Source: Hyphomicrobiaceae bacterium
Lineage (GTDB): Bacteria > Pseudomonadota > Alphaproteobacteria > Rhizobiales > Hyphomicrobiaceae
Length of the DNA: 64,000 nucleotides
Reading direction: 5' to 3'
Assembly (NCBI GenBank): GCA_016793635.1
Contig: JAEUMD010000018.1
Coordinates: forward strand, 124,001-188,000
Shown: positions 47,637 to 60,760 of the stretch, one piece after another
How positions within the stretch are numbered: position 1 is the stretch's first letter
How the letters are laid out: the number at the start of each line of letters is the position of its first letter
Position numbers and translations under genes: made by a program
The notes under the pieces: model-generated
Database searches by the model: none
What the model saw: the letters and a program-made list of their open reading frames with translations, nothing else
What the model was told of the DNA's origin: nothing

Positions 47637-48683
47637 TCAGTGGCCGTGCATGGCGGGACCGAGGAAGCGGGCGCGGCTCGCCCACCTCCGCTCGATCTCG
47701 CGTGCGATCATCTCGGCGGAACGCAGGGGAGGATAGCTCCAGGCGACGTCGAGCACGGTCGCTGGTTCGAGCGGGCGCGTCACGCCCACGGAAACGAGCG
47801 CGTCGTGGAAGCGTCGAAACTTGTCGCTGCCGCCGGACGGTCGGAACACGTAGACCGGGCGTCCGGTGCTCACGGCCTCACCTGTCATCGACACGCTGTC
47901 GGCGGTGACGACGATGGCATCGGCACAGGCGAGATATCGCAGATACGGGTTCTCACCCTCGCCCCGCCAGATGAGATGGGGAAACGGCGCGAGTGCGGAG
48001 GCGACCGCATCGACAACGGCTGGGGGAGTCCTACGCGAGGGGGTGACCAGGAACGATGCTCCCTGGGCGGCGAGCGCGGTGACGGCGGCCGCGAGCCGGG
48101 CGATGTCGTCACCCGTATAGCGCCAGACCTTTGAGACTCCGCCGATCGCCAGCATCACCAGCGGGCTTGGCAACGTGGCGATGTCGGACTGTGGCGCTGC
48201 GCGAGCCGCCTCCAGAACCTCCGCGCTGAAACGGTTCGGCGGCGTCAGCGTCGCCATGACGTTGCGGCCGCGGCGGCGATCGTGCTCCGGCACCCAGATG
48301 AGGTCGGCGACGTTCGCGCTGGTGCGCGGGTCCTGCAGGACGACAGAGAATGTCGATAGCCCAGCGCGGCGACGCACCTCACGCAGGGCGGGGATGGCGG
48401 TCCGCCCGACGCCGATGACGATGGCTGGCCAAGGCGGCTCCGGACGGAAGCCGCGGCCGGCCGGCCCCCACGGCGCAAGAAGCCGCGCAAGGCCGGTTGG
48501 CGAAACGCGCATCCACGAATAGCGAAGCCCCAGGGCCACCGCGACGCCCTCCGCCTGCGCCTCGTGCCCGGCTTTCCCGTCCGTCACCAACCACGCCGGA
48601 CGCCCCGCGAGCGGACCTGTCAGCGTTTGCCCCAAACCCGGCTCGGCGGTCTCCACCAGTTCGTCCCTCGTCTGACCCGTCAT
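47637..48683 (-). CDS. ELM1-like family protein (GT-B-like fold)
   Basis: 348 aa. The family pattern is seen as AWLVTDGKAGHEAQAEGVA near residue 30, VVLQDPRTSANVADLIWVPEHD, and late VVTADSVSMTGEAVSTGRPVYVF. It resembles the mitochondrial-fission ELM1 family and is distantly like MurG-type glycosyltransferases. Its bacterial function is unknown. ATG 48683 was chosen as the first Met giving the family N-terminus. Confidence 0.8.
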   Translation of the reverse strand: MTGQTRDELVETAEPGLGQTLTGPLAGRPAWLVTDGKAGHEAQAEGVAVALGLRYSWMRVSPTGLARLLAPWGPAGRGFRPEPPWPAIVIGVGRTAIPALREVRRRAGLSTFSVVLQDPRTSANVADLIWVPEHDRRRGRNVMATLTPPNRFSAEVLEAARAAPQSDIATLPSPLVMLAIGGVSKVWRYTGDDIARLAAAVTALAAQGASFLVTPSRRTPPAVVDAVASALAPFPHLIWRGEGENPYLRYLACADAIVVTADSVSMTGEAVSTGRPVYVFRPSGGSDKFRRFHDALVSVGVTRPLEPATVLDVAWSYPPLRSAEMIAREIERRWASRARFLGPAMHGH

Positions 48684-48886
48684 GGCCTCGCTTGCTCGCC
48701 TTGCCCGGACGCAATTCTCGCAAACTTTACAACGCCGCAAGAGTTGATTTGTTGCGTCCGACGCTGTCATAACGGGGGCGACGTCGGTGCAGCGCTAAGC
48801 AACGCTTGCCACTCTCCCCTCGCTGACCCTTCTCGGCGCGGCTCGTTTTCATCAGCCTTCGGCCCGATTCGGAAATCATAACGGCA

Positions 48887-49357
48887 ATGCGCGTACGCCT
48901 CGACGCAATAGATTGGCGCATCCTGCGCGAGCTGCAAGCAGATGCGCGCATCACCAACGTCGCCCTGGCGAGCCGAGTCGGCCTGTCGCCGCCGCCCTGC
49001 CTGCGCCGCGTCCGCGCCCTCGAGGATGCGGGCCTGATCTCCGGCTACACTGTACTTCTCGACGAGCCGGCACTCGGCTTCACGCTGACTGCGTTCGCCA
49101 TGGTCGGCTTGCATAATCAGGCCGAGGCCGACCTCAGGGCATTCGAGAACCGCGTGATCGGCTGGCCTTCGGTGCGCGAAGCCTACATGCTGTCGGGCGA
49201 GAGCGATTACATGCTGAAGTGCGTCGCCCCCGATCTCGCCGGTTTCCAGGCGTTCGTGCTCGACGAGCTGACCGCCGCCCCGAACGTCGCCAGCGTCAAA
49301 ACCCACCTCACCATCCGCCGCACGAAACGCGAGCCGGGCGTACCGATGCGCGGCTGA
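48887..49357 (+). CDS. Lrp/AsnC-family transcriptional regulator
   Basis: 156 aa. The N-terminal helix-turn-helix is LDAIDWRILRELQADARITNVALASRVGLSP, split over residues 5-38, and the C-terminal RAM ligand-binding domain (about 70-145) contains LSGESDYMLKCVAPDLAGF. Its ligand is probably an amino acid. The 200-nt gap to the divergent ELM1-like gene is AT-poor and shows no clear operator. Confidence 0.88.
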   Translation: MRVRLDAIDWRILRELQADARITNVALASRVGLSPPPCLRRVRALEDAGLISGYTVLLDEPALGFTLTAFAMVGLHNQAEADLRAFENRVIGWPSVREAYMLSGESDYMLKCVAPDLAGFQAFVLDELTAAPNVASVKTHLTIRRTKREPGVPMRG

Positions 49358-49376
49358 TTGCTGGCGCCGCTTACTC

Positions 49377-50672
49377 TCAACCTGAGCCATTGCCCTTGTC
49401 GATCGCGATGCGGTCGAGCCGGCGCACGGACGCAAGCTCCGGAAAGAGCCGCGACCAGACGAGGGCCGCGGCGACGGTGCCCATGCCGCCGATGATGACC
49501 GCCGGCACCGCGCCGATCAGCGCCGCCATGCTGCCGGCGCGGAACTCGCCGAGCTCGTTCGAGGCGCCAATAAACGTCATGTTGACGGCGCTGACCCTGC
49601 CGCGCACCTCGTCGGGCGTGTGCAGCTGGATGAGCGTCTGGCGCACGAAAACGCTGATCATGTCGGCACCGCCCATTACGGCCAGTGCGCCGACCGAGAG
49701 CCACACCGACTTCGACATTCCAAACACCGTGATGGCGATGCCGAACAGCACGACGGCGGAGAGCATCGCTCGTCCCGCATGGTCGCGGATCGGCCGCCGC
49801 ATCAACCAGATCGAGACGGACAGCGCTCCAAGTCCCGCCGCCGATCGCAGCGCACCAAGCCCCCACGGCCCGGTTTCGAGCACGTCACGCGCGAAGACCG
49901 GCAGCAACGCCGTGGCGCCGCCCAGCAACACAGCGACGAGATCGAGCGACATGCCGCCAAGCACGATGGGGTTGCTCCAGATGAAGCGGAACCCGGCGAG
50001 CAGGCTGTCGGTCGTGACCGGCGGTGGCATGGTGCGGCGTGTGGGCCTGGGGATGGCAAGTGTCATCGCCGACGCGGCGACGAAGAAGCATACCGCCGTG
50101 GCATAGGCGACGACCGGGGAAACGCCATAGAGAAGGCCGCCCGCCACCGGCCCCGCGATTGAGGCGAGCTGGAAGCTCGACGAATTGAAAGCTACCGCGC
50201 TCGGCAGCGCGATCGGTGGCACTAGATTGGCGACCAGCGACTGAATTACCGGCCCCATGAAGGCCCGCGCGATGCCGAACACCGCGAGCACGACGAACAC
50301 CGGCCAGATCCGCCCCGCCGCCGCGTCCGAACCCGTCAGCATGAACAGCAACACCAGCGCACACGCAGCCTCGATCGCCAGACACGTCGCCATGATGCGG
50401 CGCCGGTTGAAGCGATCGGCAACGGTGCCCGTGACCAGAACGAGCAGCAGCGACGGGGTGAACTGCACCAGTCCGACGAGGCCGAGCAGGAACGGATCAC
50501 GGGTGATGTCGTAGATGCGCCAAGCCACGGAGACGCTCAGCACCTGGATCGCGAAGGCGGTCAGGAACCGCGCCGCCCAGTAGAGGCGAAAGCCCATGTA
50601 GGACAGCGCGAACGCCGAAGGTTCCGGGGGGCTCGCCTGTGCCGCAGATTGGTCGGAGACGCTCTCGCTCAT
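49377..50672 (-). CDS. MFS transporter of the EntS/MFS_3 type
   Basis: 431 aa with 12 predicted membrane segments. Typical features are YWAARFLTAFAIQVLSVSVAW in segment 1, LVTGTVADRFNRRRIM between segments 2 and 3, and RGRVSAVNMTFIGASNELGEF in the second half. Relatives export siderophores such as enterobactin, or drugs; no siderophore genes are nearby, so the substrate is unknown. It converges on the Lrp gene. Confidence 0.85.
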   Translation of the reverse strand: MSESVSDQSAAQASPPEPSAFALSYMGFRLYWAARFLTAFAIQVLSVSVAWRIYDITRDPFLLGLVGLVQFTPSLLLVLVTGTVADRFNRRRIMATCLAIEAACALVLLFMLTGSDAAAGRIWPVFVVLAVFGIARAFMGPVIQSLVANLVPPIALPSAVAFNSSSFQLASIAGPVAGGLLYGVSPVVAYATAVCFFVAASAMTLAIPRPTRRTMPPPVTTDSLLAGFRFIWSNPIVLGGMSLDLVAVLLGGATALLPVFARDVLETGPWGLGALRSAAGLGALSVSIWLMRRPIRDHAGRAMLSAVVLFGIAITVFGMSKSVWLSVGALAVMGGADMISVFVRQTLIQLHTPDEVRGRVSAVNMTFIGASNELGEFRAGSMAALIGAVPAVIIGGMGTVAAALVWSRLFPELASVRRLDRIAIDKGNGSG

Positions 50673-51258
50673 TGGCGCCCCCGCCCATTGCTAGACTTCG
50701 ATCAACTTCTTGGAGGCGCGAACGCGATCCATCAGATTCGCCAAGAGTATGCTCGAACATGAACCGTGGGCGCGAATGACGCTTAGATGAGCGCGCGTCG
50801 CGCTTCACCTCTCAACTGATCGCCCCACCCGGAGCATCATCCGACCGCACGGAATCGCGGTGGCGGTGAGCAGTCGGATCCAGATGCTCTGGACAGCTGG
50901 TGCTGGAGCGCTTTCATCCGCTCAAGGGAGCCGCTTGCGGCTCCGTCTGATCGAATAGCGCTCCAGTTGCCCGGCAGGTGACGCCTGCGGCTCCCCACGC
51001 CCTGATCGGTGCGGGTGGACAGCCGGTGTCGACAGACAGGCATCGCGAACCCCTGCGCCCTTACGTAACGGAACAAGCGCACCGTTACCGTCGTCGTCGG
51101 CAGTCGGGAGCCCGAGCACCACGATCCTCGGTCTCCGGACAGCTGCCGGTCGCCGTATCTGCAACGGAGCCGCTGATCTGGGCGCGGTCCGAGTTCAGCC
51201 CGAGCAGGGCGGAGCCGCAGTCCATATCTGCAGCCGTCGCCGCTCCCCGAAGGTCGGC
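50673..51258. other. Intergenic region containing repeat copy B
   Basis: About 585 nt between the MFS gene start and the greA stop. Apart from the repeat at 50834-50966 I see no protein-like frame with a ribosome site. Frames through 50967-51258 have the composition of chance frames. Confidence 0.5.
50834..50966. repeat. Palindromic intergenic repeat, copy B
   Basis: 133 nt sharing with copy A the opening GCATCATCCGACCGCACGG and the closing hairpin. The outer arms here are CTGGAGCGCT and AGCGCTCCAG, where copy A has CTAGAGC and GCTCTAG: paired changes that keep the stem. The inner stem is less perfect, with a core GGAGCCG-CTTG-CGGCTCC. Confidence 0.75.
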
Positions 51259-51738
51259 CTAGCGCCACTCGATCTTCAAGACCTCGAAAGAGCGCGACCC
51301 CTTGGGCGTGGTCACCTCGACGCTGTCCCCCTTCGACTTGCCGATCAGCGCGCGGGCGATGGGCGAGGAAATCGAGATCTTGCCCTCCTTGAGGTTGGCC
51401 TCGAAGTCGCCGACGATCTGGTACTTGACCTTGTCGTCGGTATCCTCGTCGACCAGCGTGACGGTGGCGCCGAATTTGACCGTAGTTCCCGAGAGCTGGC
51501 CAGGATCGACGACGTCGGCGCGCGAAAGCTTGTCCTCGAGGTCGGCGACCTTCGCCTCGTTCAGGCCTTGAGCCTCCTTGGCCGAGTGGTATTCGGCATT
51601 CTCCGACAGGTCGCCATGCGCACGGGCCTCGGAGATCGCCTGGATGATGCGCGGGCGCTCCTCCGATTTGAGGCGGTGCAGCTCGGCCTCGAGCCGCTTG
51701 TACCCCTCGGTCGTCATCGGAACCCGTTCCATCGACAT
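51259..51738 (-). CDS. greA: Transcription elongation factor GreA
   Basis: 159 aa. The N-terminal coiled coil carries the tip motif [15 protein letters not shown], with the acidic residues that stimulate RNA cleavage by stalled polymerase, and the C-terminal globular domain contains [18 protein letters not shown] 51738 has a GGAGA site; ATG 51732 (MERVPMTT) would remove two residues and fits the family alignment equally well. It follows carB on the same strand. Confidence 0.94.
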   Translation of the reverse strand: MSMERVPMTTEGYKRLEAELHRLKSEERPRIIQAISEARAHGDLSENAEYHSAKEAQGLNEAKVADLEDKLSRADVVDPGQLSGTTVKFGATVTLVDEDTDDKVKYQIVGDFEANLKEGKISISSPIARALIGKSKGDSVEVTTPKGSRSFEVLKIEWR

Positions 51739-51940
51739 CGCTAATGTCTCCAAGTCGGCCCGGCAGATCTGCCGGCACCGTGTTTGACAAACTCTGTTCA
51801 TCACATGAAGCGGCGCGCGGACCGAGGTCCGGCGCGCCCTGGAACGATCATGATAAGCGCCCGGCAAGGCGTCCCGCAACGATTGAGGAGTATCGCTCCC
51901 CGGCTGAGCGGCGGCGCGACCGCTCAGTCTGCGGACAAGA

Positions 51941-55288
<3,348 letters not shown>

Positions 55289-55373
55289 GTCGGGGCCGTC
55301 TTCTAGAGGAGCGGACGGCCCTTGGCTATAGGGATGCGTGCATGCCGGCAAGCGGGAAAGCGGGAATTGCCGC

Positions 55374-55399
55374 CCGGACGCGGAATGCCCCGCGTCCGG
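55374..55399 (-). terminator. GC-rich hairpin after the glutathione S-transferase gene
   Basis: A perfect 10-bp stem (55374-55383 with 55390-55399) with a 6-nt loop lies nine nt after the GST stop and before carB. There is no T tract, so termination would need help or it may only protect the mRNA end. Confidence 0.35.
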
Positions 55400-55407
55400 C
55401 GCCGCCG

Positions 55408-56034
55408 TCAGGCCGCTTTGCGCGCTTCGGGCCAGGGCTCGCGCCAGGCCGGGAGGTGCATCAAATTGTCATGCCAGCGCTGAATGTGCGGGAAGTCGTC
55501 GAGAGGCAACTTCGCCACGCCGGCATCAGGCAAGAAGCAGCCGATACCGAAATCGGCGATCGTCAACTGGTCGCCGACGACATAGGTCCGGTCGGCGAGA
55601 TGCTGATCGAGCACGCCGGCGAACTGCCGGAAGAACGACGTAGCATCCTTGACCTCGGCGGCGCTTGCTTCGCCGAGACCGAAGGCCTGTTTGACGAAAT
55701 GTTCCCAGAAAAGCCGGCCCGCGTGACGCGAGAAATGCGCCGTGTCCCAAAGCAGCCAACGCATCACCTCGATCTGGGCCGCGGCGTCCGAAGGCCAAAG
55801 CGGCGAGCCCGCCTTGCGTGCCAGGTGGGCCATGATCGCGTGCGATTCCCACATGCGGACATCCCCATCAACGAGGGTCGGCACCTTTCCGTTAGGGTTG
55901 ATGGCAAGAAACTGCGGCGACTTGTTCTCGCCTTTGGCGAGGTCGATGCGCCGGAACTCGACCGGGAGTTCGAGATAGCGCGCGACGGCGCAAGGTTTTC
56001 GGGAGTTTCCCACTTCGAAATAATAGAGTTGCAT
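55408..56034 (-). CDS. Glutathione S-transferase family protein
   Basis: 208 aa. The N-terminal thioredoxin-like domain starts [20 protein letters not shown], where a Ser and a Cys are candidate catalytic residues. [20 protein letters not shown] contains the glutathione-binding cis-Pro and Glu-Ser pair. The C-terminal helical domain carries [15 protein letters not shown]. It is divergent from a TetR gene with a palindrome between them, suggesting induction by an electrophile. Confidence 0.88.
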   Translation of the reverse strand: MQLYYFEVGNSRKPCAVARYLELPVEFRRIDLAKGENKSPQFLAINPNGKVPTLVDGDVRMWESHAIMAHLARKAGSPLWPSDAAAQIEVMRWLLWDTAHFSRHAGRLFWEHFVKQAFGLGEASAAEVKDATSFFRQFAGVLDQHLADRTYVVGDQLTIADFGIGCFLPDAGVAKLPLDDFPHIQRWHDNLMHLPAWREPWPEARKAA

Positions 56035-56096
56035 ACAGGAGTTTCCTTCCGTGCTGTGGCCATGTCGGGCACGGGAGAGCCTGCCGGGCGGCATAT

Positions 56097-56112
56097 TATG
56101 TTCAAGAACATA
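56097..56112. promoter_or_regulatory. Perfect 16-bp palindrome between the GST and TetR genes, candidate TetR operator
   Basis: TATGTTCAAGAACATA reads the same on both strands. It lies 63 nt upstream of the GST start and overlaps a CATAAT that could be its -10 element. The divergent TetR protein encoded at 56214 is the obvious candidate to bind it. Confidence 0.6.
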
Positions 56113-56128
56113 TTCTGAGAGCTGCTAA

Positions 56129-56182
56129 GCATCGTCCGGCGGAGGGGACCTGTAAGCGGCCCCGTCGATCATGCAGCGCTCT
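56129..56182. repeat. Degenerate palindromic repeat, copy C
   Basis: Opens GCATCGTCCG, contains GGGGACCTGTAAGCGGCCCC where copy A has GGGGAGCTGCAAGCGGCTCC, and closes AGCGCTCT. It looks like a shortened, decayed relative of copies A and B that kept the ends and the loop. Confidence 0.5.
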
Positions 56183-56213
56183 GCTTCGTCCGCGTGTCGG
56201 GCCAGCGACTGCA

Positions 56214-56861
56214 ATGAGCACGATGAGTACGAGGATTGTGCCGATGCCCTATGCTGCGGATCATGTCGCGGAGACGCGACGCCGGATTGTTGAAAGCGCG
56301 CGCCGTCTCTTCAACCGCAAGGGCTTCAACGAAGTCTCGATCGACGAGATCATGGCGGGTGCGGGCCTCACCCGTGGCGGCTTCTACCACCACTTCAAGA
56401 CCAAGGACGAGCTCTATGCGGAAGCCATATCGATCGCTCTGACCTGCGATCCCGTGGCACGCATTTCCGGCAAGCCCACCGACCCGAACCAATCGGCGGA
56501 CGCCCTCATGCGCCGGCTGATCGAAGCCTATCTGTCGCGCCAGCACCTCGAGAGGACCGAGGAGCACTGCGCGCTGTTCGCGCTTCCATCGGATGTCGCC
56601 CGCGCCAGCCCGACGGTGCGCACGGCTTATCAGAACGTGTTCAGTGCAATGGCCGGGCTGTTCGAACGCGGCCTGGGGAACGAGGCGGCAGGGCGTCAGA
56701 AGGCCCTCGCGCTCGCCGCCCTCTGCGTCGGCGGCATGACCTTGGCCAATACCGTCGCCGATCCGGCGCTCGCAGAGGAAATCCGCTCCTCCGCGCTGGC
56801 GAGTGCGCTCGATCTCTTACCCGAGCCACACGCGCGCGAGTTGCGGCGCGTCGGCTCTTAA
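56214..56861 (+). CDS. TetR-family transcriptional regulator
   Basis: 215 aa. The helix-turn-helix is VSIDEIMAGAGLTRGGFYHHFKTKDELY, split over residues 40-68, as in TetR/AcrR proteins. The C-terminal ligand domain has LAALCVGGMTLANTVAD near residue 180. Three in-frame ATGs lie at 56214, 56223 and 56244; the first was used. Divergent from the GST gene, it probably represses that gene through the 56097-56112 palindrome. Confidence 0.88.
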   Translation: MSTMSTRIVPMPYAADHVAETRRRIVESARRLFNRKGFNEVSIDEIMAGAGLTRGGFYHHFKTKDELYAEAISIALTCDPVARISGKPTDPNQSADALMRRLIEAYLSRQHLERTEEHCALFALPSDVARASPTVRTAYQNVFSAMAGLFERGLGNEAAGRQKALALAALCVGGMTLANTVADPALAEEIRSSALASALDLLPEPHARELRRVGS

Positions 56862-56919
56862 CGGACTGAGCACATGTAGCTCCGAGCGTGGAGAGAGCGG
56901 CGTTGCACCTGCTCGGCTG

Positions 56920-57537
56920 TCAATTGCCGGTCTGTGGCGGCTCGATCTTGATATCTGGGGTGTAGGTGATGTCCTGTTTGAAGAACGGCCGGTCCGGCTT
57001 CTCCGCGGTCGACATCACCGTGCGCACCGGCAGCCCCGTGACCGGATCGACATAGGTGATGCCGATGGTCCCCGAGCCGGGCCCCTTCTCCGGCACCGCG
57101 CGGTAGGCGAGCAACTCGCGGCCGTCGACCTGAACCTTGCCGTCACACTCGTACCGGTTGGTCTGCTTCGGCACCTCGACGACGTTCTTCTGGAACTCTT
57201 CGGAGAGGTCGAGCGCCTCTTCCGCCGGCAGCACCTGCCAGCTCGAGCCGTTCGAAACCCAGGCACGGTTGCCGATCAAAATCGTCTCGGTCGCGCCAGG
57301 ATCGATCAGCGCCTTGACGCGCTGGTGCATGCGGTCCGGGAACAGCACGTCCACCGTCATGTCGACAGGCCCCCGCTCGGTGATCATGCGGGTGTGCTGG
57401 CGCATGGCGGAAACGCTGCGCTGCTTGGCGAGGGCGTCGGTGACCTCCTTGCTGCAATCGGCGGCGGCGGCAGGACCGGCCAGCACAAAGGCGGCGATCA
57501 GCGCGGTGGCGGGCGCGAGGGACTGGCGTAGGCTCAT
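56920..57537 (-). CDS. Secreted LolA-like protein, paralogue 1
   Basis: 205 aa with a signal peptide (ATALIAAFVLAGPAAA-ADC). Shared with the next gene upstream are a Cys right after cleavage, FPDRMHQRVKA, ETILIGNRAW, a C-GK-DG-E-LAYR-V block (YECDGKVQVDGRELLAYRAV) and YVDPVTGLPVRT. The pattern suits a LolA/LppX-type beta-half-barrel that binds a lipid or other hydrophobic molecule; that is inference. ATG 57537 follows GAGAGACGAG. Confidence 0.65.
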   Translation of the reverse strand: MSLRQSLAPATALIAAFVLAGPAAAADCSKEVTDALAKQRSVSAMRQHTRMITERGPVDMTVDVLFPDRMHQRVKALIDPGATETILIGNRAWVSNGSSWQVLPAEEALDLSEEFQKNVVEVPKQTNRYECDGKVQVDGRELLAYRAVPEKGPGSGTIGITYVDPVTGLPVRTVMSTAEKPDRPFFKQDITYTPDIKIEPPQTGN

Positions 57538-57603
57538 CTCGTCTCTCCGAGCTCTTGTTGTGCGTGTTTGCCGCCGGAATGCGGGGGCCGGCGGTTGCAA
57601 CCG

Positions 57604-58245
57604 TTACTTCGGCGCCCCGATCGGCGCCTCGATGACGAGGTCATTGGGGTAGCTGTAGCGGCCGTCGAACACGGCCGGCTTACCTTCCGCTCCACTCTCG
57701 GCGACGATATTGCCGACGGGAAGGCCGCTCGCCGGATCGACGAGGATGGTGCGCGTCAGTTCGGGCTCCGCCGGCGCGGAGCCCTCGGCCGCAGCGCCCG
57801 CGCGGGCGACGGTGCGGTAGGCCAGCACCTCGGCGCCGTCCAGCGTCGTCTTACCTTGGCAGGCGAACGTGCCGGTGAGCTTTGGCGGCGCGATCAGGGC
57901 CTCGTGCACGTGCGACACCACGGATTGGGCGAACTGCGGCTGGAGCTCCTCCCAGCCGCCGCCCTGCGTGCCCCATGCCCAGCGGCCAATGGCGATGGTT
58001 TCCACCGGAGCCGGCTGGCCTGGAGCCTCGACCTTCTGGTGCATGCGGTCGGGACGCACGTAATCGATCGTCATGCGGGTGACGCCACCCTCGGACGGCA
58101 TCGCGGCGGCGAAGCGGAACGCCTTGGCAGCGTGCTGTTTGCCGAAAGCCTGAACGACCGCTTCGTTGCAGTCGTCGGCGGCCAGCGCCACCGTCGGCGC
58201 CAGGAACGCCAATGCCGTCACCGCAAGAGTTGCGCGCTTCCCCAT
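57604..58245 (-). CDS. Secreted LolA-like protein, paralogue 2
   Basis: 213 aa with a signal peptide (VTALAFLAPTVALA-ADDC). It shares PDRMHQKVEA, ETIAIGRWAWG, ACQGKTTLDGAEVLAYRTV and LVDPASGLPVGN with its downstream neighbour, so the two genes are a tandem duplication that has diverged. ATG 58245 was chosen for its GAGG site; an ATG six codons upstream lacks one. The pair lies between a TetR gene and a ChaN-like gene. Confidence 0.65.
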   Translation of the reverse strand: MGKRATLAVTALAFLAPTVALAADDCNEAVVQAFGKQHAAKAFRFAAAMPSEGGVTRMTIDYVRPDRMHQKVEAPGQPAPVETIAIGRWAWGTQGGGWEELQPQFAQSVVSHVHEALIAPPKLTGTFACQGKTTLDGAEVLAYRTVARAGAAAEGSAPAEPELTRTILVDPASGLPVGNIVAESGAEGKPAVFDGRYSYPNDLVIEAPIGAPK

Positions 58246-58418
58246 CTCTGTCCTCGTTTCCATGTCGCGTGTCGCGATGGTGTTGTTATCGTTGAACGTG
58301 CTGCCTGCCGCGCCCGGAGTTCACCCGGATGTGCCGCTCTTGGAGCGACGGGCAAACGTTGGCTCCGGTTTCCCAAGTTCAAGGCGCGGTTCTCGCTTTC
58401 GATGGAAGCGGACGCACC

Positions 58419-59516
58419 TTATCCCCCCTTGCGCGCCTTCATCTCGCCGACCTGCCGGCGCATCTCCTCGCACGAATCCGCGCGCGGCTGCCGCGGCGTG
58501 AAGACGATGTAGTCGGCCATCGGCCGCGCCTCGCCCGCGACGTAGTCGCCGAGGCTCGTCAGATCGCCGCTCACCTCGACGTGCATGACACTGGTGATCT
58601 CGCCCTCCGCTATGCCTCGGCGGGTCATGTACCACGGCACGCCGCGATCCTCACGCACATGGCCGTTACCGGCGATCAGGATCGAGCCCTTGTAGGTCCC
58701 CGCCTCCAGCATCGCGTCGGCCATGCGCGCATCGCGCAAACGTTGAACCAGCGTCATGTTCCCGAGCGCCGCAGCCGGAAGCATGTCGCAGTGGCTCTTG
58801 GCGATCTCGGCGACGAGTGACGCCTGGTCCGTAGCGGCGAGCGGTTTATCGATGGCGAGACGCGCCGCCTCGGCCGCGTCGACCCCGCCGAGCCCCTCAC
58901 GTCCGATCTTTCGCGTCTCGTCGCGCGAAGGGTTCGCCGGGACGATGACCAGGCGCGCGTCGAGCGCGGCAGCGACGATCGGCTCGTAGAGTTTGTAGTC
59001 CGGCCAGCCGAGCGTCTCCCACTTGAGCATGCGGCCGAAGTCGGCGGCATCGCGCTGGCGCGGCACCTTGGCGTTGCGGCCGTAGAAGCGGTCGAGCGTC
59101 ACCTGTTGCTCGGGGCTCAACATCTCCATGGCGATCGTATCCGCCTGCGGCGCGCCCTCGACGATCCGCGCCCCGCGCAGCTTCGCGATGGTGCGGATCG
59201 CCCACGCCTGGAGCTCGTGATGGTCGGCGTTGTCGTGGTTCTCGCCGAGTAGAATGAAGCGCGACTTGGCGAGCGCCATGCCGTAGTCCTGCGCCGAGAC
59301 GAGAGCATTCGTTGCCCGCGACCAGATCTTGCCCGCCAGCGGGTGGTCGCGCTGCTCGCCCGAGCGCCAGTCGATGGGCATCGGTGGCACGTCGCGGTTA
59401 TCGGCGGTCGCGGCGCGAAGACCTGCGGTGGCGAGGCCCGCGGCAAGGACTGCGGTCACGAGAGCAGCGCGCAGACGAGGAAAACGGCCGAGGCTCCCGA
59501 AATGGGATGGAACCAT
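58419..59516 (-). CDS. ChaN-like (DUF399) exported protein
   Basis: 365 aa with an N-terminal export segment (AALVTAVLAAGLATAGLRAA). The ChaN core shows FILLGENHDNADHHELQAW near residue 90, then IAMEMLSPEQQ and LIAGNGHVREDRGVPWYM. ChaN proteins bind haem pairs in the outer envelope; no lipobox Cys is visible here, so it may be periplasmic. ATG 59516 has a GAGGGAG site; GTG 59525 is possible. Confidence 0.78.
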   Translation of the reverse strand: MVPSHFGSLGRFPRLRAALVTAVLAAGLATAGLRAATADNRDVPPMPIDWRSGEQRDHPLAGKIWSRATNALVSAQDYGMALAKSRFILLGENHDNADHHELQAWAIRTIAKLRGARIVEGAPQADTIAMEMLSPEQQVTLDRFYGRNAKVPRQRDAADFGRMLKWETLGWPDYKLYEPIVAAALDARLVIVPANPSRDETRKIGREGLGGVDAAEAARLAIDKPLAATDQASLVAEIAKSHCDMLPAAALGNMTLVQRLRDARMADAMLEAGTYKGSILIAGNGHVREDRGVPWYMTRRGIAEGEITSVMHVEVSGDLTSLGDYVAGEARPMADYIVFTPRQPRADSCEEMRRQVGEMKARKGG

Positions 59517-59542
59517 GACCGTCACTCCCTCGATCTCGCTGC

Positions 59543-60760
59543 TCAACGCTCCGGCTCCGGCTGGCGGCCGCTGGCGACGCGCATGTGGTTGACGAAGCGG
59601 CGGAAGAGGTAATGGCTGTCCTGCGGGCCCGGCGATGCCTCGGGATGGTGCTGTACGGAGAACACCGGCTTGCCGGCGAGACGGATACCGCAGTTGGTGC
59701 CGTCGAACAGCGAGACGTGGGTCTCCTCGACCCCCGCCGGCAGCGTATCGCGATCGACCGTGAAGCCATGGTTCATGGAAACGATCTCGACCTTGGCGGT
59801 CGTATGGTCCTTGACCGGGTGGTTGGCGCCGTGATGCCCCTGGTGCATCTTGCGCGTCTTGCCGCCGGCCGCCAGCGCAAGCATCTGGTGACCAAGGCAG
59901 ATCCCGAACATCGGCACCCCGGTATCGATCAGCTTCTTGATCTCGGGCACCGCATAGATGCCCGTGGCGGCGGGATCGCCTGGGCCATTCGAGAGGAAGA
60001 CGCCATCAGGCTTGCGCGCCATGACGTCGTCCGCGGTCGTCGTCGCCGGAACGACCGTGACCTTGCACCCGGCGGAAACCAGGCAGCGCAGGATATTGCG
60101 CTTGAGGCCGAAATCGAGCGCGACCACGTGGAATTCGCCGTCCGGCTTGCGCGAGTACCCCGCGCCCCATTTCCACAGCGCCTCGTCCCAGGAGTAACTC
60201 TGCCCGCTCGTCACCTCAGGCACGAGGTCGAGACCAAGCAGGCCCGGCCACGCCGCAGCTTCACGCTTCAGCGCCTCGACGTCGAACCGGCCCGACGGCT
60301 CGTGCGCGATCACCGCGTTCGGCATGCCCTTCTCGCGAATGCGCGCGGTCAGCGCCCGGGTGTCGATGCCGGCGATGGCGACGATGCCACGCGCCTTGAG
60401 CCACTGGTCGAAGTGCTCCACCGCGCGATAGTTCGAGGGATTGGTGATGTCGGCCCGGAGCACGGCGCCGCGCACGCCCGAGAGCGCCGCGAGGTTGGAT
60501 GTTTCCGTATCCTCGAGGTTGCTTCCGACGTTGCCGATGTGCGGGAAGGTGAACGTGATGATCTGACCGGCGTAGGATGGGTCCGTCAGGATCTCCTGGT
60601 AGCCCGTCATCGCCGTGTTGAAACAGACCTCGCCCACCGCCGAGCCGGTCGCGCCGAGACCGCGCCCCTCGATGACGGTGCCATCGGCGAGCACGAGGCG
60701 CGCAGTCGTAACGGCCTCCGTCCAGGGCGGCGGCTCTCTCAGATTGGCGATGTCGGTCAT
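59543..60760 (-). CDS. carA: Carbamoyl-phosphate synthase small chain (CarA)
   Basis: 405 aa. The N-terminal CPSase domain contains [20 protein letters not shown]. The class I glutaminase domain has the nucleophile Cys in [12 protein letters not shown] (about residue 285) and the catalytic His-Glu in [14 protein letters not shown]. It releases ammonia from glutamine for CarB. ATG 60760 (MTDIANL) gives the family length. carB is 4.3 kb downstream, separated by six genes. Confidence 0.95.
   Translation of the reverse strand: MTDIANLREPPPWTEAVTTARLVLADGTVIEGRGLGATGSAVGEVCFNTAMTGYQEILTDPSYAGQIITFTFPHIGNVGSNLEDTETSNLAALSGVRGAVLRADITNPSNYRAVEHFDQWLKARGIVAIAGIDTRALTARIREKGMPNAVIAHEPSGRFDVEALKREAAAWPGLLGLDLVPEVTSGQSYSWDEALWKWGAGYSRKPDGEFHVVALDFGLKRNILRCLVSAGCKVTVVPATTTADDVMARKPDGVFLSNGPGDPAATGIYAVPEIKKLIDTGVPMFGICLGHQMLALAAGGKTRKMHQGHHGANHPVKDHTTAKVEIVSMNHGFTVDRDTLPAGVEETHVSLFDGTNCGIRLAGKPVFSVQHHPEASPGPQDSHYLFRRFVNHMRVASGRQPEPER

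Noticed and set aside
50967-51258. Extra gene between repeat copy B and greA
   Set aside because: No frame with both a ribosome site and protein-like composition.
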